Below are positions 1 through 9,212 of a stretch of 64,000 bases of DNA, piece by piece; position 1 is the first letter of the stretch, and the number at the start of each line of letters is the position of its first letter. The translations under genes and the position numbers were made by a program. The DNA comes from Epithemia pelagica (taxonomy: Eukaryota > Bacillariophyta > Bacillariophyceae > Surirellales > Surirellaceae). The notes beneath the pieces were generated by a model. The model did no database searches and was not told the origin of the DNA. It worked only from the letters and a program-made list of their open reading frames with translations. The stretch is from contig OX337233.1 in assembly GCA_946965045.2 (NCBI GenBank), forward strand, positions 3,596,001 through 3,660,000, written 5' to 3'.

Positions 1-661
1 AAAAGAATGTCGGCATGCTCGCGAAACTATAAATTTGGCCACGGCATGCTCGCAGTGCACGCGTTATCGGCGACCGCTCGGATATTAACTATGGCCCAAC
101 ACGTGCGCGCCCAAAACTATCAAGTGCGCGCCTCTACTATCCGAGTACGCGCATCCACGATTCGACCTAACGGTCTATGTAATCAAAGCACGAATCACGA
201 TCACGCGAGACCATATCTCTGTTCCCACAAATCCAAGAATGCAAACAGCAACGCGCCCAGGACAAGACTTATACCACGACAAAGCAAGAGCTGTTGCATC
301 CCATACATGTTATCCATCACCCTATACATTCAATATACACCAATGCCGGTCCACTCCAACCAGTGAGGACCTATCACACCAGATCCATGGCCGTATGCAA
401 GAGCCAGGACTTCGGCACCGTCAACCACCTTAGTTAGTAATCGTCTCACAATCAATAATATCACCATTTTAACACTCATCTTAAGACTTACCTCTTATCA
501 GTGGACCGACTGCCCCCACCCACGGCGGACCTCGACTTGCAACTCTTCTCTGACCCGTGGAGGATTGTTGTATCGGTTGGTGATTCGATTGTCGGCTCAG
601 CGAGCCTTTTACCTATCCTAACTATCTGTCTAACCCCTGTTGAATCGAGAGAAGTTTATCA
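1..661 (+). repeat. 5' LTR of element 1 (partial)
   Basis: This matches 7563-8223 along its whole visible length at a constant offset of 7562. It ends in TTATCA immediately before the internal region at 662. Short ORFs inside it (for example 7-366) recur unchanged in the other LTR and are not taken as genes. Confidence 0.93.
28..34 (+). promoter_or_regulatory. Candidate TATA box of LTR promoter
   Basis: TATAAAT lies in the LTR between two copies of the 11-mer GGCATGCTCGC (12-22 and 43-53). The same sequence recurs at 7590-7596 in the 3' LTR. Its role as the U3 promoter is inferred from position and sequence only. Confidence 0.4.
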
Positions 662-699
662 GATTAACAGTCTCATCGTTTATTTCCGAGAAGCTTTCG

Positions 700-1455
700 A
701 TGTCTCACGACGATTCCAACCTCTCTATTCGACACATCTTTCATTCCTTCCAACAAAGCGGGGAGGAACTCCATCCACCCGTGGCCCATCCGGGCGAGCC
801 CTTGATTGAAACTCCGAAACCGACCCCGACTCAGGCCAGTGCTCCGAATCCCTTCCAGACCCCGGACCAAGTGGTCCAGCCTCCTTCGATCCCGACTCAA
901 CCTTCGACTCCGCCTCGCCGTTTGAACCCTACTCGCACCCGACGTACGAGCCGTCTTCTTACTGCGCATATCCGACACTTCCACGAGCCGACTGAGTCGA
1001 CTACCGACCCCGACGTGATCCGTTCCACAACCGAACGCGAGATCGATTTCCAGTCCGTCCAACCCGTGACTGACCTTGAGGACATCCAACGACTTCTCGA
1101 CCTCTTGAACCAGTGCTCGAGACGCCGTTTCATTGTCCAAGCCCTGTTGGGCAACCCTGTGGAACCCATCCGTATTCGATTCATCTCCTTTGAACGTCCA
1201 ACCAACTACTTCCACACCATCTGGATCGTCAACTCGACGACGAATCCGCTACCTACCCCGACTACTCGTCTCGACGAGTACGTCTCCTTTGTTCACGAGA
1301 TCCATCTCTGCCAGGATTTCCGTGCGACTATCTACCCTCTCTTCACTCAACACGTGAACCACTTGTTGGAAGACGACGACGTTGAAGAACTAGCCACTAC
1401 AGTGACCGATTCCGCATCTCGTCTTCAGTACCGAGCCGAAAGTGACCAAGAATAA
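700..1455 (+). CDS. Accessory ORF upstream of gag-pol, element 1
   Basis: A 251-residue ORF begins 39 nt after the 5' LTR and ends 334 nt before gag-pol. The ATG at 700 is preferred over the in-frame start at 640, which lies inside the LTR. The N-terminal third is rich in Pro, Thr and Ser, followed by a basic Arg-rich patch. The C-terminal half looks folded, with alternating hydrophobic and charged residues and an acidic DDDVEE tail. No zinc knuckle, protease or known Gag motif was recognised. Codon composition resembles gag-pol rather than spacer DNA. It could be a nucleocapsid-like or regulatory protein. Element 2 has an unrelated-looking ORF in the same position. Confidence 0.6.
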   Translation: MSHDDSNLSIRHIFHSFQQSGEELHPPVAHPGEPLIETPKPTPTQASAPNPFQTPDQVVQPPSIPTQPSTPPRRLNPTRTRRTSRLLTAHIRHFHEPTESTTDPDVIRSTTEREIDFQSVQPVTDLEDIQRLLDLLNQCSRRRFIVQALLGNPVEPIRIRFISFERPTNYFHTIWIVNSTTNPLPTPTTRLDEYVSFVHEIHLCQDFRATIYPLFTQHVNHLLEDDDVEELATTVTDSASRLQYRAESDQE

Positions 1456-1789
1456 GTAACTTTACGTAGTTTCTACACCAAACCAGACACAAGACCGAGT
1501 TCCGTCCAAGACTCAAACTCAACGCACATCCGGGTACCCTTGGTCGCACAACACGCCACACATTCCCGTCAAATCGCGAAAATTCGGCGAAAATTTGTTG
1601 AAACTCGGCGAAAATTTGTCGGAATCAACGGAAATTTCCAGGAGTCGCACATCACAACACACATCCGGGTATCACATACGTGGTACATACGTGGCACACG
1701 TGGTACATCCGGGTTCACATCACATCACACATTAAATAAACCACATCACACCGCACATTAAATAAACATCGAACCAACCAAATAACATC
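1456..1789 (+). other. Untranslated spacer with nested short repeats, element 1
   Basis: No ORF of interest. It holds repeated short motifs: CGGCGAAAATTTGT twice between about 1584 and 1619; ACATCCGGGT at 1526, 1661 and 1705; and CACATTAAATAAAC at 1728 and 1754. It separates the accessory ORF from gag-pol, so it could carry a packaging, internal-initiation or promoter signal. That role is inference. Confidence 0.5.
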
Positions 1790-4700
1790 ATGGAAGCGAC
1801 ACCTCCCAAGACACCGTTTACTCCTCCTGAGGACAAGTCAAGTCATATAACCGACCAAGATCTCTTCGACCATATAACTAAAGGCATCTTTGGTTGTAAT
1901 GATGAACGAGCCCAATCACTTCAAAAGTGGATGCGACATCATGGTTTTGAACATATCCTTCATGTCCTCGACCATGTTGCAACTGATCCCGAGGAGACAC
2001 TCAAGGATCTCATGCAATACAAGGTTGGAAAGCAAGTCAACGACCTCCAGACAAGTACAAGATTACAACTCAAACTAATGGCATATTGGTTACTACAACA
2101 ACGGCAACTCCAACATGGAAAACTACCCCGTGCTACATGGATGAACCTCACGAGGGACCAATATGACGATTGGAGGATCAACACCGACTTTACCAAGTCT
2201 GGTATGAACCAAGACCCAGTTTCTCCTCTGAAATCACCTGCACACTCCGTATCATCCCGATCTCCCACTACATCCTCTACAACATCTCAATCCATGTTAG
2301 ATCTCTCTGCTTTCAAGAAAGGAACCAAAAGAGATGCAACAGCATTTGAATCATTCAAAGATGAACGATACTTTGATTCGTTTTGGCGTGTATTCAAATC
2401 AACTGCGAAAGCACAAGGATTGTCGAATGTTCTTGATTTCAATTACAAGGTACCCAAGGATGACGAATGCGCAGAGTTACTTTTCCGAGAACAACAAGTC
2501 TTTGTCTATTCTGTACTTGTACGTATTATCCAAACCGACCAAGGAAGAGCATACGTTCGAGAACATGAACATGATGAAGATGCAAGAGCCGTCTTGAAGA
2601 AACTCCATGTTCTACACACTGAATCTGATCTAGCTAAGCGAGAAGTGTTACGCCTAACAAGCTACATTTCGAATCTTCGACTGGATGACTCTTGGCGTGG
2701 TACAACTCGTCAGTTTCTCCTACATTTCCAAGAACAGCTACGACTTCTGGATAACCTTGTACCACTGTCGGATCGTATCCATGACCATACAAGGATGACC
2801 TTCCTTATGCAAGCTGTTGAAAAAGTACCTGATTTAAGACGAGTCAAGATCTTGGATAACGTTGTCAACACAAAATCTGGAGCCAAGTCTCTCTGTTATC
2901 AATCATATTTCCGCCTGCTTCTTGATGCTGCTTTTGACCATGACCAAGCTACCCGAACTTCTGCGTCTAACCGCCGTCGTCATGTAAAGCAACATGAATT
3001 TCAGTTGGATGAACCTTTTGAACCAGTGGAGTCCCCTGACTACCAGATCAACAACACGAATATCCAATCCGAAAAGTCCCCAACTTCGTCGAAAATCAGC
3101 CTTCCAAGAGATGTATGGTTTAAACTCTCTGAAGAGGATCGGCAAATCATTGTCGACTTCAATAAATCCGTCCAAGATTCCCCGACAACTCCACGCAAGG
3201 TCCAAACACATTCTCTTGACATTGATCCTGAACCGGACCCTGATCCTGATGCCAACAACGTTGGTGATACCCATCAAGATGCACCAGAACAAGATCCATT
3301 CGATACATCCTCTGATCCGGTTACCCAGTTCGTACACCAGGCTATTGCATCGACAGATATCAATCATCCAGCATCTGACCTCAGCAACATCTTGTCAACT
3401 TCTACGACAAAGTCAAGTCCTAAAGTCAAGTTCAAGTCTTCTGCCGATCACAAGCAAAAGGTTCATATGTCACGGTATCTATTCTCCCGCAAATCCACCT
3501 TTTCTGGTAATCAACTCATCGATCGAGGTGCCAATGGAGGCCTTGCAGGATCTGACATGCGCATCCTTGCCAAAACCGGACGTCATATTACCATCGTAGG
3601 TATTGACAATCATGAATTGACTGGCCTTCCAGTTGTTACCTGTGCTGCCAAGTTTGATACAAGTGATGGACCCATTATTGGTATCTTCAATGAGTATGCC
3701 CACTATGGAAAGGGTTTATCTATCCATGCCCCAGCGCAATTTGAACATTTCGGCCTATCTGTCGACGAACGATCCGTCAAGGTTGATGGCAAACAACGCA
3801 TTACTACCCTTGATGGACGTGCATTGCCCTTACGAATCAAGGATGGCCTTGCATACATTCAATCTCTGGGAATCCCTTCTGATGACGATATGGATAAATA
3901 TCCGCATATTGTATTCACTTCACCCCATATCTGGGATCCTTCTGTACTTGACCATACCCATCCAGACCCCCATCAAGACCCTGCACCGAACTGGACATCT
4001 GTGGAGACTGATGGTAGTATGGAAACGTACCCCTATGACCAATATGGGGAGTATACCGATCGCGTTGTATGCACTTTGAATCTCCTCCTTGATCTCCCAT
4101 ATGATCATGGCCCCGATACACCTTCCTTCTTTTCCATCTATGCTGATCAAGATGGCAACGACCCCACACTTCATGCGTCTGTCCACAAGCTCTACAAGGA
4201 ACAATACGACTGGAAGAAATTTCGCCCTTTCTTTGGGTGGCAATCGGAAGATGTAATCGCAGATACGTTCAAGCATACAACTCGTCATGGACACATTTCC
4301 TTTGACCAGGATACCTTGAAGAAACATTTTAAGGCCCGGAATCCTATCCTTAACCTACCACGACGGCATGAACCCGTTGCCACTGACTCCATCTTCTCCG
4401 ACACCCCGGCTGTTAACCATGGTGGCAAGATTGCTCAGATTTTTGTTGGTCGTGATACTTTGGTTACTGACATTTATGGTATCAAGTCTACCAAGCAATT
4501 CGTCAATACCCTCCAGGATAACATTCGTACACGTGGTGTCATGGAGACTTTGATCAGTGATGGTGGTTCGTCACTTATTTCCCACAAGGTCAAGGATATT
4601 CTTCGCACCCTTCTGATTGGTGAATACCGTTCCGAGCCCTATCATCAACACCAGAACAAAGCTGAGAACCGCTACCAGACCGTTAAGCGTATGACCAACG

Positions 4701-7471
4701 CTATCATGAATGCCTCTGGTTGCCCTGCTTCTGCATGGTTACTTTGTTTAGAATATGTGTGTGACCTCCTCAATCACACTTCCTCTCCCACCCACTCTGG
4801 CCGCACCCCTCTTGAGGCTCTTACCGGTACCCCACCCGACATTACCCATCTCCTTTTCTTTCCTTTCTGGGATGAGGTCTACTATCGTGTCGACCCTTCT
4901 GAACCTACCTCCGGTTCTTACCCTTCGTCTCCCGACGAGAAGCTTGGCCACTGGGTTGGTTTTGCCCACAATGTTGGTGATGCCTTTACTTGGAAGATCC
5001 TCACTGCCGACAACGTCATCATCTACCGTTCCGCTGTCCGTCGCGTTGCCTCCACTACCCCCAACCTTCGTGTGGATATCTCTTCAGGGGAGGAGTCGCC
5101 GCATAAACCCACTGACAAGCAAGGTGACACTGTCTTTATTCGCAGCAGAAGTGAAGACCCATCCACACCTATGCCAACAATTGACTATGACGATTTAGTT
5201 GGACGCACATTCCTTTGTGACACTGAAGAGAATGGGGAGCGCCACCGAGCACGAGTAATCAAACGAGTTGTCGACCTGGAACAAGATGCAACCAAACAAG
5301 AAGATCGACTCAAATACATCTTTCGCAAGTCTAACTCCAATGTTGATGAGATGATCTCCTACAACCAGCTCATGGAATACATTGAAAGGGATAATCAAGC
5401 CCAAACGACAGGGGATAGTCTCTTCCGATTCAGAGACGTTATTGCACACCAAGGACCTTTGAACTCAAGCGACCCAGACTATAAAGGGAGTAAATATAAT
5501 GTCCTTGTTGATTGGGAGACTGGGGAGACGACATACGAACCTCTATCTCTTATTGCAAATGATGACCCCATCACAGTCGCCATCTATGCCAAGAAAAATG
5601 GTTTGCTGGATCTACCTGGATGGAAACATCTCAAGCGATACGTCAAGACAAGCAAAAGACTCATTCGAGCAGCTAAACAATCCAGGATCAAACAAGTTCG
5701 TCGCTCTATCAAGTACAAGTTTGGTTTCCAAGTACCTCGCACCTATGAAGAAGCAGTGGAACTAGACAAGCAGTTTGGGAACACGAAATGGCAAGACGCA
5801 ACAGAATTGGAACTCTCACAGATCCAATCGTATAACACTTTCAAGAACCATGGAAAAGCCAAGTTCATTAATGGGAAATTGGCCAATGCACCAGAAGGAT
5901 ATCATAAGATAAGAGTACATCTGGTCTTTGATGTCAAGCATGACGGAAGGCACAAGGCACGACTTGTCGCAGATGGACATCTCACCAAGGAACCCGTTAA
6001 GACCATCTATTCAGGGGTTGTCTCCATTCGCAACCTTCGCATTGCCATATTTCTTGGAACCATGAACGACATGGAAATATGGGGAGCAGATATTGGGAAC
6101 GCATACCTAGAAGCATTGACAGGAGAGAAGATTTTCATCATTGCAGGACCAGAGTTCAAGGAGTTAGAAGGACATATCTTGATCATCTACAAGGCATTAT
6201 ATGGTCTCAAATCCTCAGGTGCTCGCTGGCATGACAAACTGTTTGATGTTCTCATTGATATGGGATTTTCTCCAAGCAAGGCTGACCCTGATATTTGGAT
6301 GAAGAAGGCTCCTGGAGAAGACTGTTATGAATATATCGCTGTATATGTTGATGACTTAGCTATCGTTGCCATGGACCCTGAAGCTGTCTGCAAGATCTTT
6401 ACAGAAAAATACAACTTCAAACTCAAAGGAGTCGGACCTATCGAGTATCATTTGGGGTGTCGTTATACCAAAGATCCAGACGGTACACTTGTGTCTGACC
6501 CACGAAGGTACATCGAGAAGATGATGGATACCTATGAACGATTGTTCAATGAGAAACCCAAGAAAGCAAAGCCGCCAGTCATTGCTAACGATCATCCTGA
6601 ACTCGATGACTCTGAGCTCTTAGATGAAGAAGGGACCCAGCATTTCCAGACTCTTATTGGACAACTGCAATGGCTAATTACCATTGGCCGTTTTGATGTC
6701 TTTCCTGCTACCATGACTCTATCAAGGTTCAGAGCTGCTCCAAGGATTGGTCATTTGAAGCGAGCTAAGCGCATCTATGGATACCTCATGTCATTTCCTG
6801 ATGGGTCTATCAGATTCCGCACTGGGGAGCCAGATTTATCAGCTTTACCTATCCAAGAATACGATTGGAGTCGTACTGTATACATGGACGCCAAGGAACG
6901 TATCCCTGAGGACTGTCCAACCCCACTTGGGCGTTTTGTGACAACTATACATTATGTCGACGCAAATCTCATGCATGATATTGTTACTGGGAAAGCAGTT
7001 ACAGCCATCCTGCATTTCGTAAATGGTACACCCGTGGACTGGTACAGTAAGCGACAAGCCACAGTGGAAACAGCCACGTATGGATCTGAATTTGTTGCCG
7101 CAAGGACTGCAGTTGATCAGATCACGGAGCTACGCCTTACACTCCGATACTTGGGAGTCCCTCTGCGAGAGAAGAGTTACATGTTTGGAGATAACCGCTC
7201 TGTCGTTATCAATAGCACCACACCACACTCAATCATCTCCAAGAGGCACCATCTCCTATCCTATCACCGAGTCCGTGAAGCTATCGCTGCAAAGTACGTC
7301 GCATTCTACTGGAAAGATGGAAAGACAAACCCAGCTGATATCCTCAGTAAACATTGGGAATTCGCCGCAGTTTGGCCCATGCTCAGATCTTTGTTATTCT
7401 GGAGAGGAAAAATCCAGGAAAGTGATGAGGGAATTGACAATCCTCATTCGACGAATTGTGGGGAGTGTTAG
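1790..7471 (+). CDS. Copia Gag-Pol polyprotein, element 1 (1893 aa)
   Basis: A single uninterrupted frame. The Gag-like part covers about residues 1-480, without an obvious CCHC zinc knuckle. An aspartic-protease-like segment near residue 585 reads IDRGANGG, with Arg after the Asp where DSG or DTG is usual. The integrase core follows, with Asp in ATDSIF, Asp in ISDGGSS and Glu in QNKAENR. The reverse transcriptase has GADIGNAYL and the catalytic YVDD near residue 1520. RNase H follows, with DANLMHD, SEFVAAR and a late GDNRSV. The stop codon lies within the first six bases of the 3' LTR (TGT TAG). The gene would make a virus-like particle and copy the element into the nuclear genome. Confidence 0.95.
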   Translation: MEATPPKTPFTPPEDKSSHITDQDLFDHITKGIFGCNDERAQSLQKWMRHHGFEHILHVLDHVATDPEETLKDLMQYKVGKQVNDLQTSTRLQLKLMAYWLLQQRQLQHGKLPRATWMNLTRDQYDDWRINTDFTKSGMNQDPVSPLKSPAHSVSSRSPTTSSTTSQSMLDLSAFKKGTKRDATAFESFKDERYFDSFWRVFKSTAKAQGLSNVLDFNYKVPKDDECAELLFREQQVFVYSVLVRIIQTDQGRAYVREHEHDEDARAVLKKLHVLHTESDLAKREVLRLTSYISNLRLDDSWRGTTRQFLLHFQEQLRLLDNLVPLSDRIHDHTRMTFLMQAVEKVPDLRRVKILDNVVNTKSGAKSLCYQSYFRLLLDAAFDHDQATRTSASNRRRHVKQHEFQLDEPFEPVESPDYQINNTNIQSEKSPTSSKISLPRDVWFKLSEEDRQIIVDFNKSVQDSPTTPRKVQTHSLDIDPEPDPDPDANNVGDTHQDAPEQDPFDTSSDPVTQFVHQAIASTDINHPASDLSNILSTSTTKSSPKVKFKSSADHKQKVHMSRYLFSRKSTFSGNQLIDRGANGGLAGSDMRILAKTGRHITIVGIDNHELTGLPVVTCAAKFDTSDGPIIGIFNEYAHYGKGLSIHAPAQFEHFGLSVDERSVKVDGKQRITTLDGRALPLRIKDGLAYIQSLGIPSDDDMDKYPHIVFTSPHIWDPSVLDHTHPDPHQDPAPNWTSVETDGSMETYPYDQYGEYTDRVVCTLNLLLDLPYDHGPDTPSFFSIYADQDGNDPTLHASVHKLYKEQYDWKKFRPFFGWQSEDVIADTFKHTTRHGHISFDQDTLKKHFKARNPILNLPRRHEPVATDSIFSDTPAVNHGGKIAQIFVGRDTLVTDIYGIKSTKQFVNTLQDNIRTRGVMETLISDGGSSLISHKVKDILRTLLIGEYRSEPYHQHQNKAENRYQTVKRMTNAIMNASGCPASAWLLCLEYVCDLLNHTSSPTHSGRTPLEALTGTPPDITHLLFFPFWDEVYYRVDPSEPTSGSYPSSPDEKLGHWVGFAHNVGDAFTWKILTADNVIIYRSAVRRVASTTPNLRVDISSGEESPHKPTDKQGDTVFIRSRSEDPSTPMPTIDYDDLVGRTFLCDTEENGERHRARVIKRVVDLEQDATKQEDRLKYIFRKSNSNVDEMISYNQLMEYIERDNQAQTTGDSLFRFRDVIAHQGPLNSSDPDYKGSKYNVLVDWETGETTYEPLSLIANDDPITVAIYAKKNGLLDLPGWKHLKRYVKTSKRLIRAAKQSRIKQVRRSIKYKFGFQVPRTYEEAVELDKQFGNTKWQDATELELSQIQSYNTFKNHGKAKFINGKLANAPEGYHKIRVHLVFDVKHDGRHKARLVADGHLTKEPVKTIYSGVVSIRNLRIAIFLGTMNDMEIWGADIGNAYLEALTGEKIFIIAGPEFKELEGHILIIYKALYGLKSSGARWHDKLFDVLIDMGFSPSKADPDIWMKKAPGEDCYEYIAVYVDDLAIVAMDPEAVCKIFTEKYNFKLKGVGPIEYHLGCRYTKDPDGTLVSDPRRYIEKMMDTYERLFNEKPKKAKPPVIANDHPELDDSELLDEEGTQHFQTLIGQLQWLITIGRFDVFPATMTLSRFRAAPRIGHLKRAKRIYGYLMSFPDGSIRFRTGEPDLSALPIQEYDWSRTVYMDAKERIPEDCPTPLGRFVTTIHYVDANLMHDIVTGKAVTAILHFVNGTPVDWYSKRQATVETATYGSEFVAARTAVDQITELRLTLRYLGVPLREKSYMFGDNRSVVINSTTPHSIISKRHHLLSYHRVREAIAAKYVAFYWKDGKTNPADILSKHWEFAAVWPMLRSLLFWRGKIQESDEGIDNPHSTNCGEC
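7458..7465 (+). promoter_or_regulatory. Polypurine-like tract before 3' LTR
   Basis: GTGGGGAG directly abuts the TG of the 3' LTR, where the plus-strand primer of reverse transcription is expected. The same sequence precedes the LTR of the inverted copy at 63305 on the other strand. Confidence 0.5.
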
Positions 7472-8223
7472 GATTCTCACCGAAAACTAGGTGGCGAAAC
7501 CTACAACTCATCGAATGATGCTAGTATTTTATGGCATCCGATGACATTTTCCTAAAAGTGAGAAAAGAATGTCGGCATGCTCGCGAAACTATAAATTTGG
7601 CCACGGCATGCTCGCAGTGCACGCGTTATCGGCGACCGCTCGGATATTAACTATGGCCCAACACGTGCGCGCCCAAAACTATCAAGTGCGCGCCTCTACT
7701 ATCCGAGTACGCGCATCCACGATTCGACCTAACGGTCTATGTAATCAAAGCACGAATCACGATCACGCGAGACCATATCTCTGTTCCCACAAATCCAAGA
7801 ATGCAAACAGCAACGCGCCCAGGACAAGACTTATACCACGACAAAGCAAGAGCTGTTGCATCCCATACATGTTATCCATCACCCTATACATTCAATATAC
7901 ACCAATGCCGGTCCACTCCAACCAGTGAGGACCTATCACACCAGATCCATGGCCGTATGCAAGAGCCAGGACTTCGGCACCGTCAACCACCTTAGTTAGT
8001 AATCGTCTCACAATCAATAATATCACCATTTTAACACTCATCTTAAGACTTACCTCTTATCAGTGGACCGACTGCCCCCACCCACGGCGGACCTCGACTT
8101 GCAACTCTTCTCTGACCCGTGGAGGATTGTTGTATCGGTTGGTGATTCGATTGTCGGCTCAGCGAGCCTTTTACCTATCCTAACTATCTGTCTAACCCCT
8201 GTTGAATCGAGAGAAGTTTATCA
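7466..8223 (+). repeat. 3' LTR of element 1 (758 bp)
   Basis: It begins TGTTAGG and ends TTATCA. It matches the visible 5' LTR without a difference that I could find, and the LTR at 62547-63304 (opposite strand, also 758 bp) with scattered substitutions. Confidence 0.93.
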
Positions 8224-9212
8224 AGGGGCAATTCATTTTACTTTAGGGAAATGTATGGAGTCTTAATCTCGTTGGGCCGGAAGTGCCACCGAGAAGTGGA
8301 AACGTGAAGCACGGGCTACTGCGGCTGCAATTTTGTTGAGGTGGAGCTCGTATTGGAAGGCCAGAGAAGGGCCGGCTGTCTTGGTTCCATGTCCTGTTAA
8401 ATGTTCTCTGATAGTGTATCGCATTTACAGCGACTCAGACGCGTCTCATAAAACTCTCTATCGCGATTCACAGTTCATCGTTTATGTTCTATAGAACCAC
8501 GTTTATCAGATGACCTCTGGAGAGTGACAATATCGTATGTACCAGCAGCTCGAATTGTGGCTGTCCATCGATCGTAGGGATGGTTTAGAAATAATAATGA
8601 TGTACAAAGTACAAAGCGTATTGATTATTGATTGTAGCAATTGATTTCACGATAAACACCATACAACCCATCGCTACTGTCATCGAAAGTAGTCCTGTAT
8701 CTTCAAGATTCAGTTGAGAATGCCCGGTACTATTCTGAGATCACAACCCTCGTCGGACAAACTACCAAATGTCGCGAAAGAGGAGGTGTGAAATGGATCT
8801 GGAAAGGGGGTGCGATCGGATCGGCGCCCCACAGTCCTTCCGTCGTCCGGATAGAGGCTCTACGTGCGTGTATGTCGGTCGACCGGTCGAACGACGACGA
8901 CGATGATGTGTGATTGTGATGGCACAACAATAGAAAAGGATTCTCTGTTGGAGATATAGATTGAGGAAGGAAGGAAGAAGAAGAATCCCATTGGCAACCC
9001 AAGATTGATTTGGCCATGCAAGCTACGCGGTGACTCGACTTGGCATTTCTGTAAACCAATCCTCTTGCTGCTGATACTTGTTCACTTTCATGAAGAGAAA
9101 GCGATGGACCACCCGAGGGAGTTCTCGTCCGGAACCAGAGCATCCACAACCAGGTCATGTACCAAACAGCTGCTACTTTTATGATGGGAGGAATGGTCGA
9201 TTCATTGGTGCC
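8224..9212. other. Spacer and 5' region of the bestrophin-like gene
   Basis: Starts at the right edge of element 1. I see no convincing gene; the long ORF on the minus strand at 8730-9407 overlaps the real first exon in another frame and is treated as a shadow. The frame of the next gene is open from an ATG at 9078, so part of this may be coding. Confidence 0.5.

Larger units (their letters stand above)
1..8223 (+). mobile_element. Copia-type LTR retrotransposon (element 1), 5' end cut by window edge
   Basis: Two direct LTRs flank an internal region encoding an extra upstream ORF and one long Gag-Pol. The domain order protease, integrase, reverse transcriptase, RNase H places it in the Copia superfamily. 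The 3' LTR runs TG...CA over 758 bp; the 5' LTR is missing its first 97 bases because the window starts inside it. The visible 661 bases of the two LTRs look identical by eye, which suggests a recent insertion. The target duplication cannot be checked because the left flank is outside the window. The Gag-Pol frame is uninterrupted, so the element may be autonomous. A related copy lies in inverted orientation at 62547-64000. Confidence 0.95.

Noticed and set aside
7-433. ORFs of 119 and 64 codons in the LTR
   Set aside because: They recur in all LTR copies as expected for repeats, lie in the LTR's regulatory part and have no recognisable domain.
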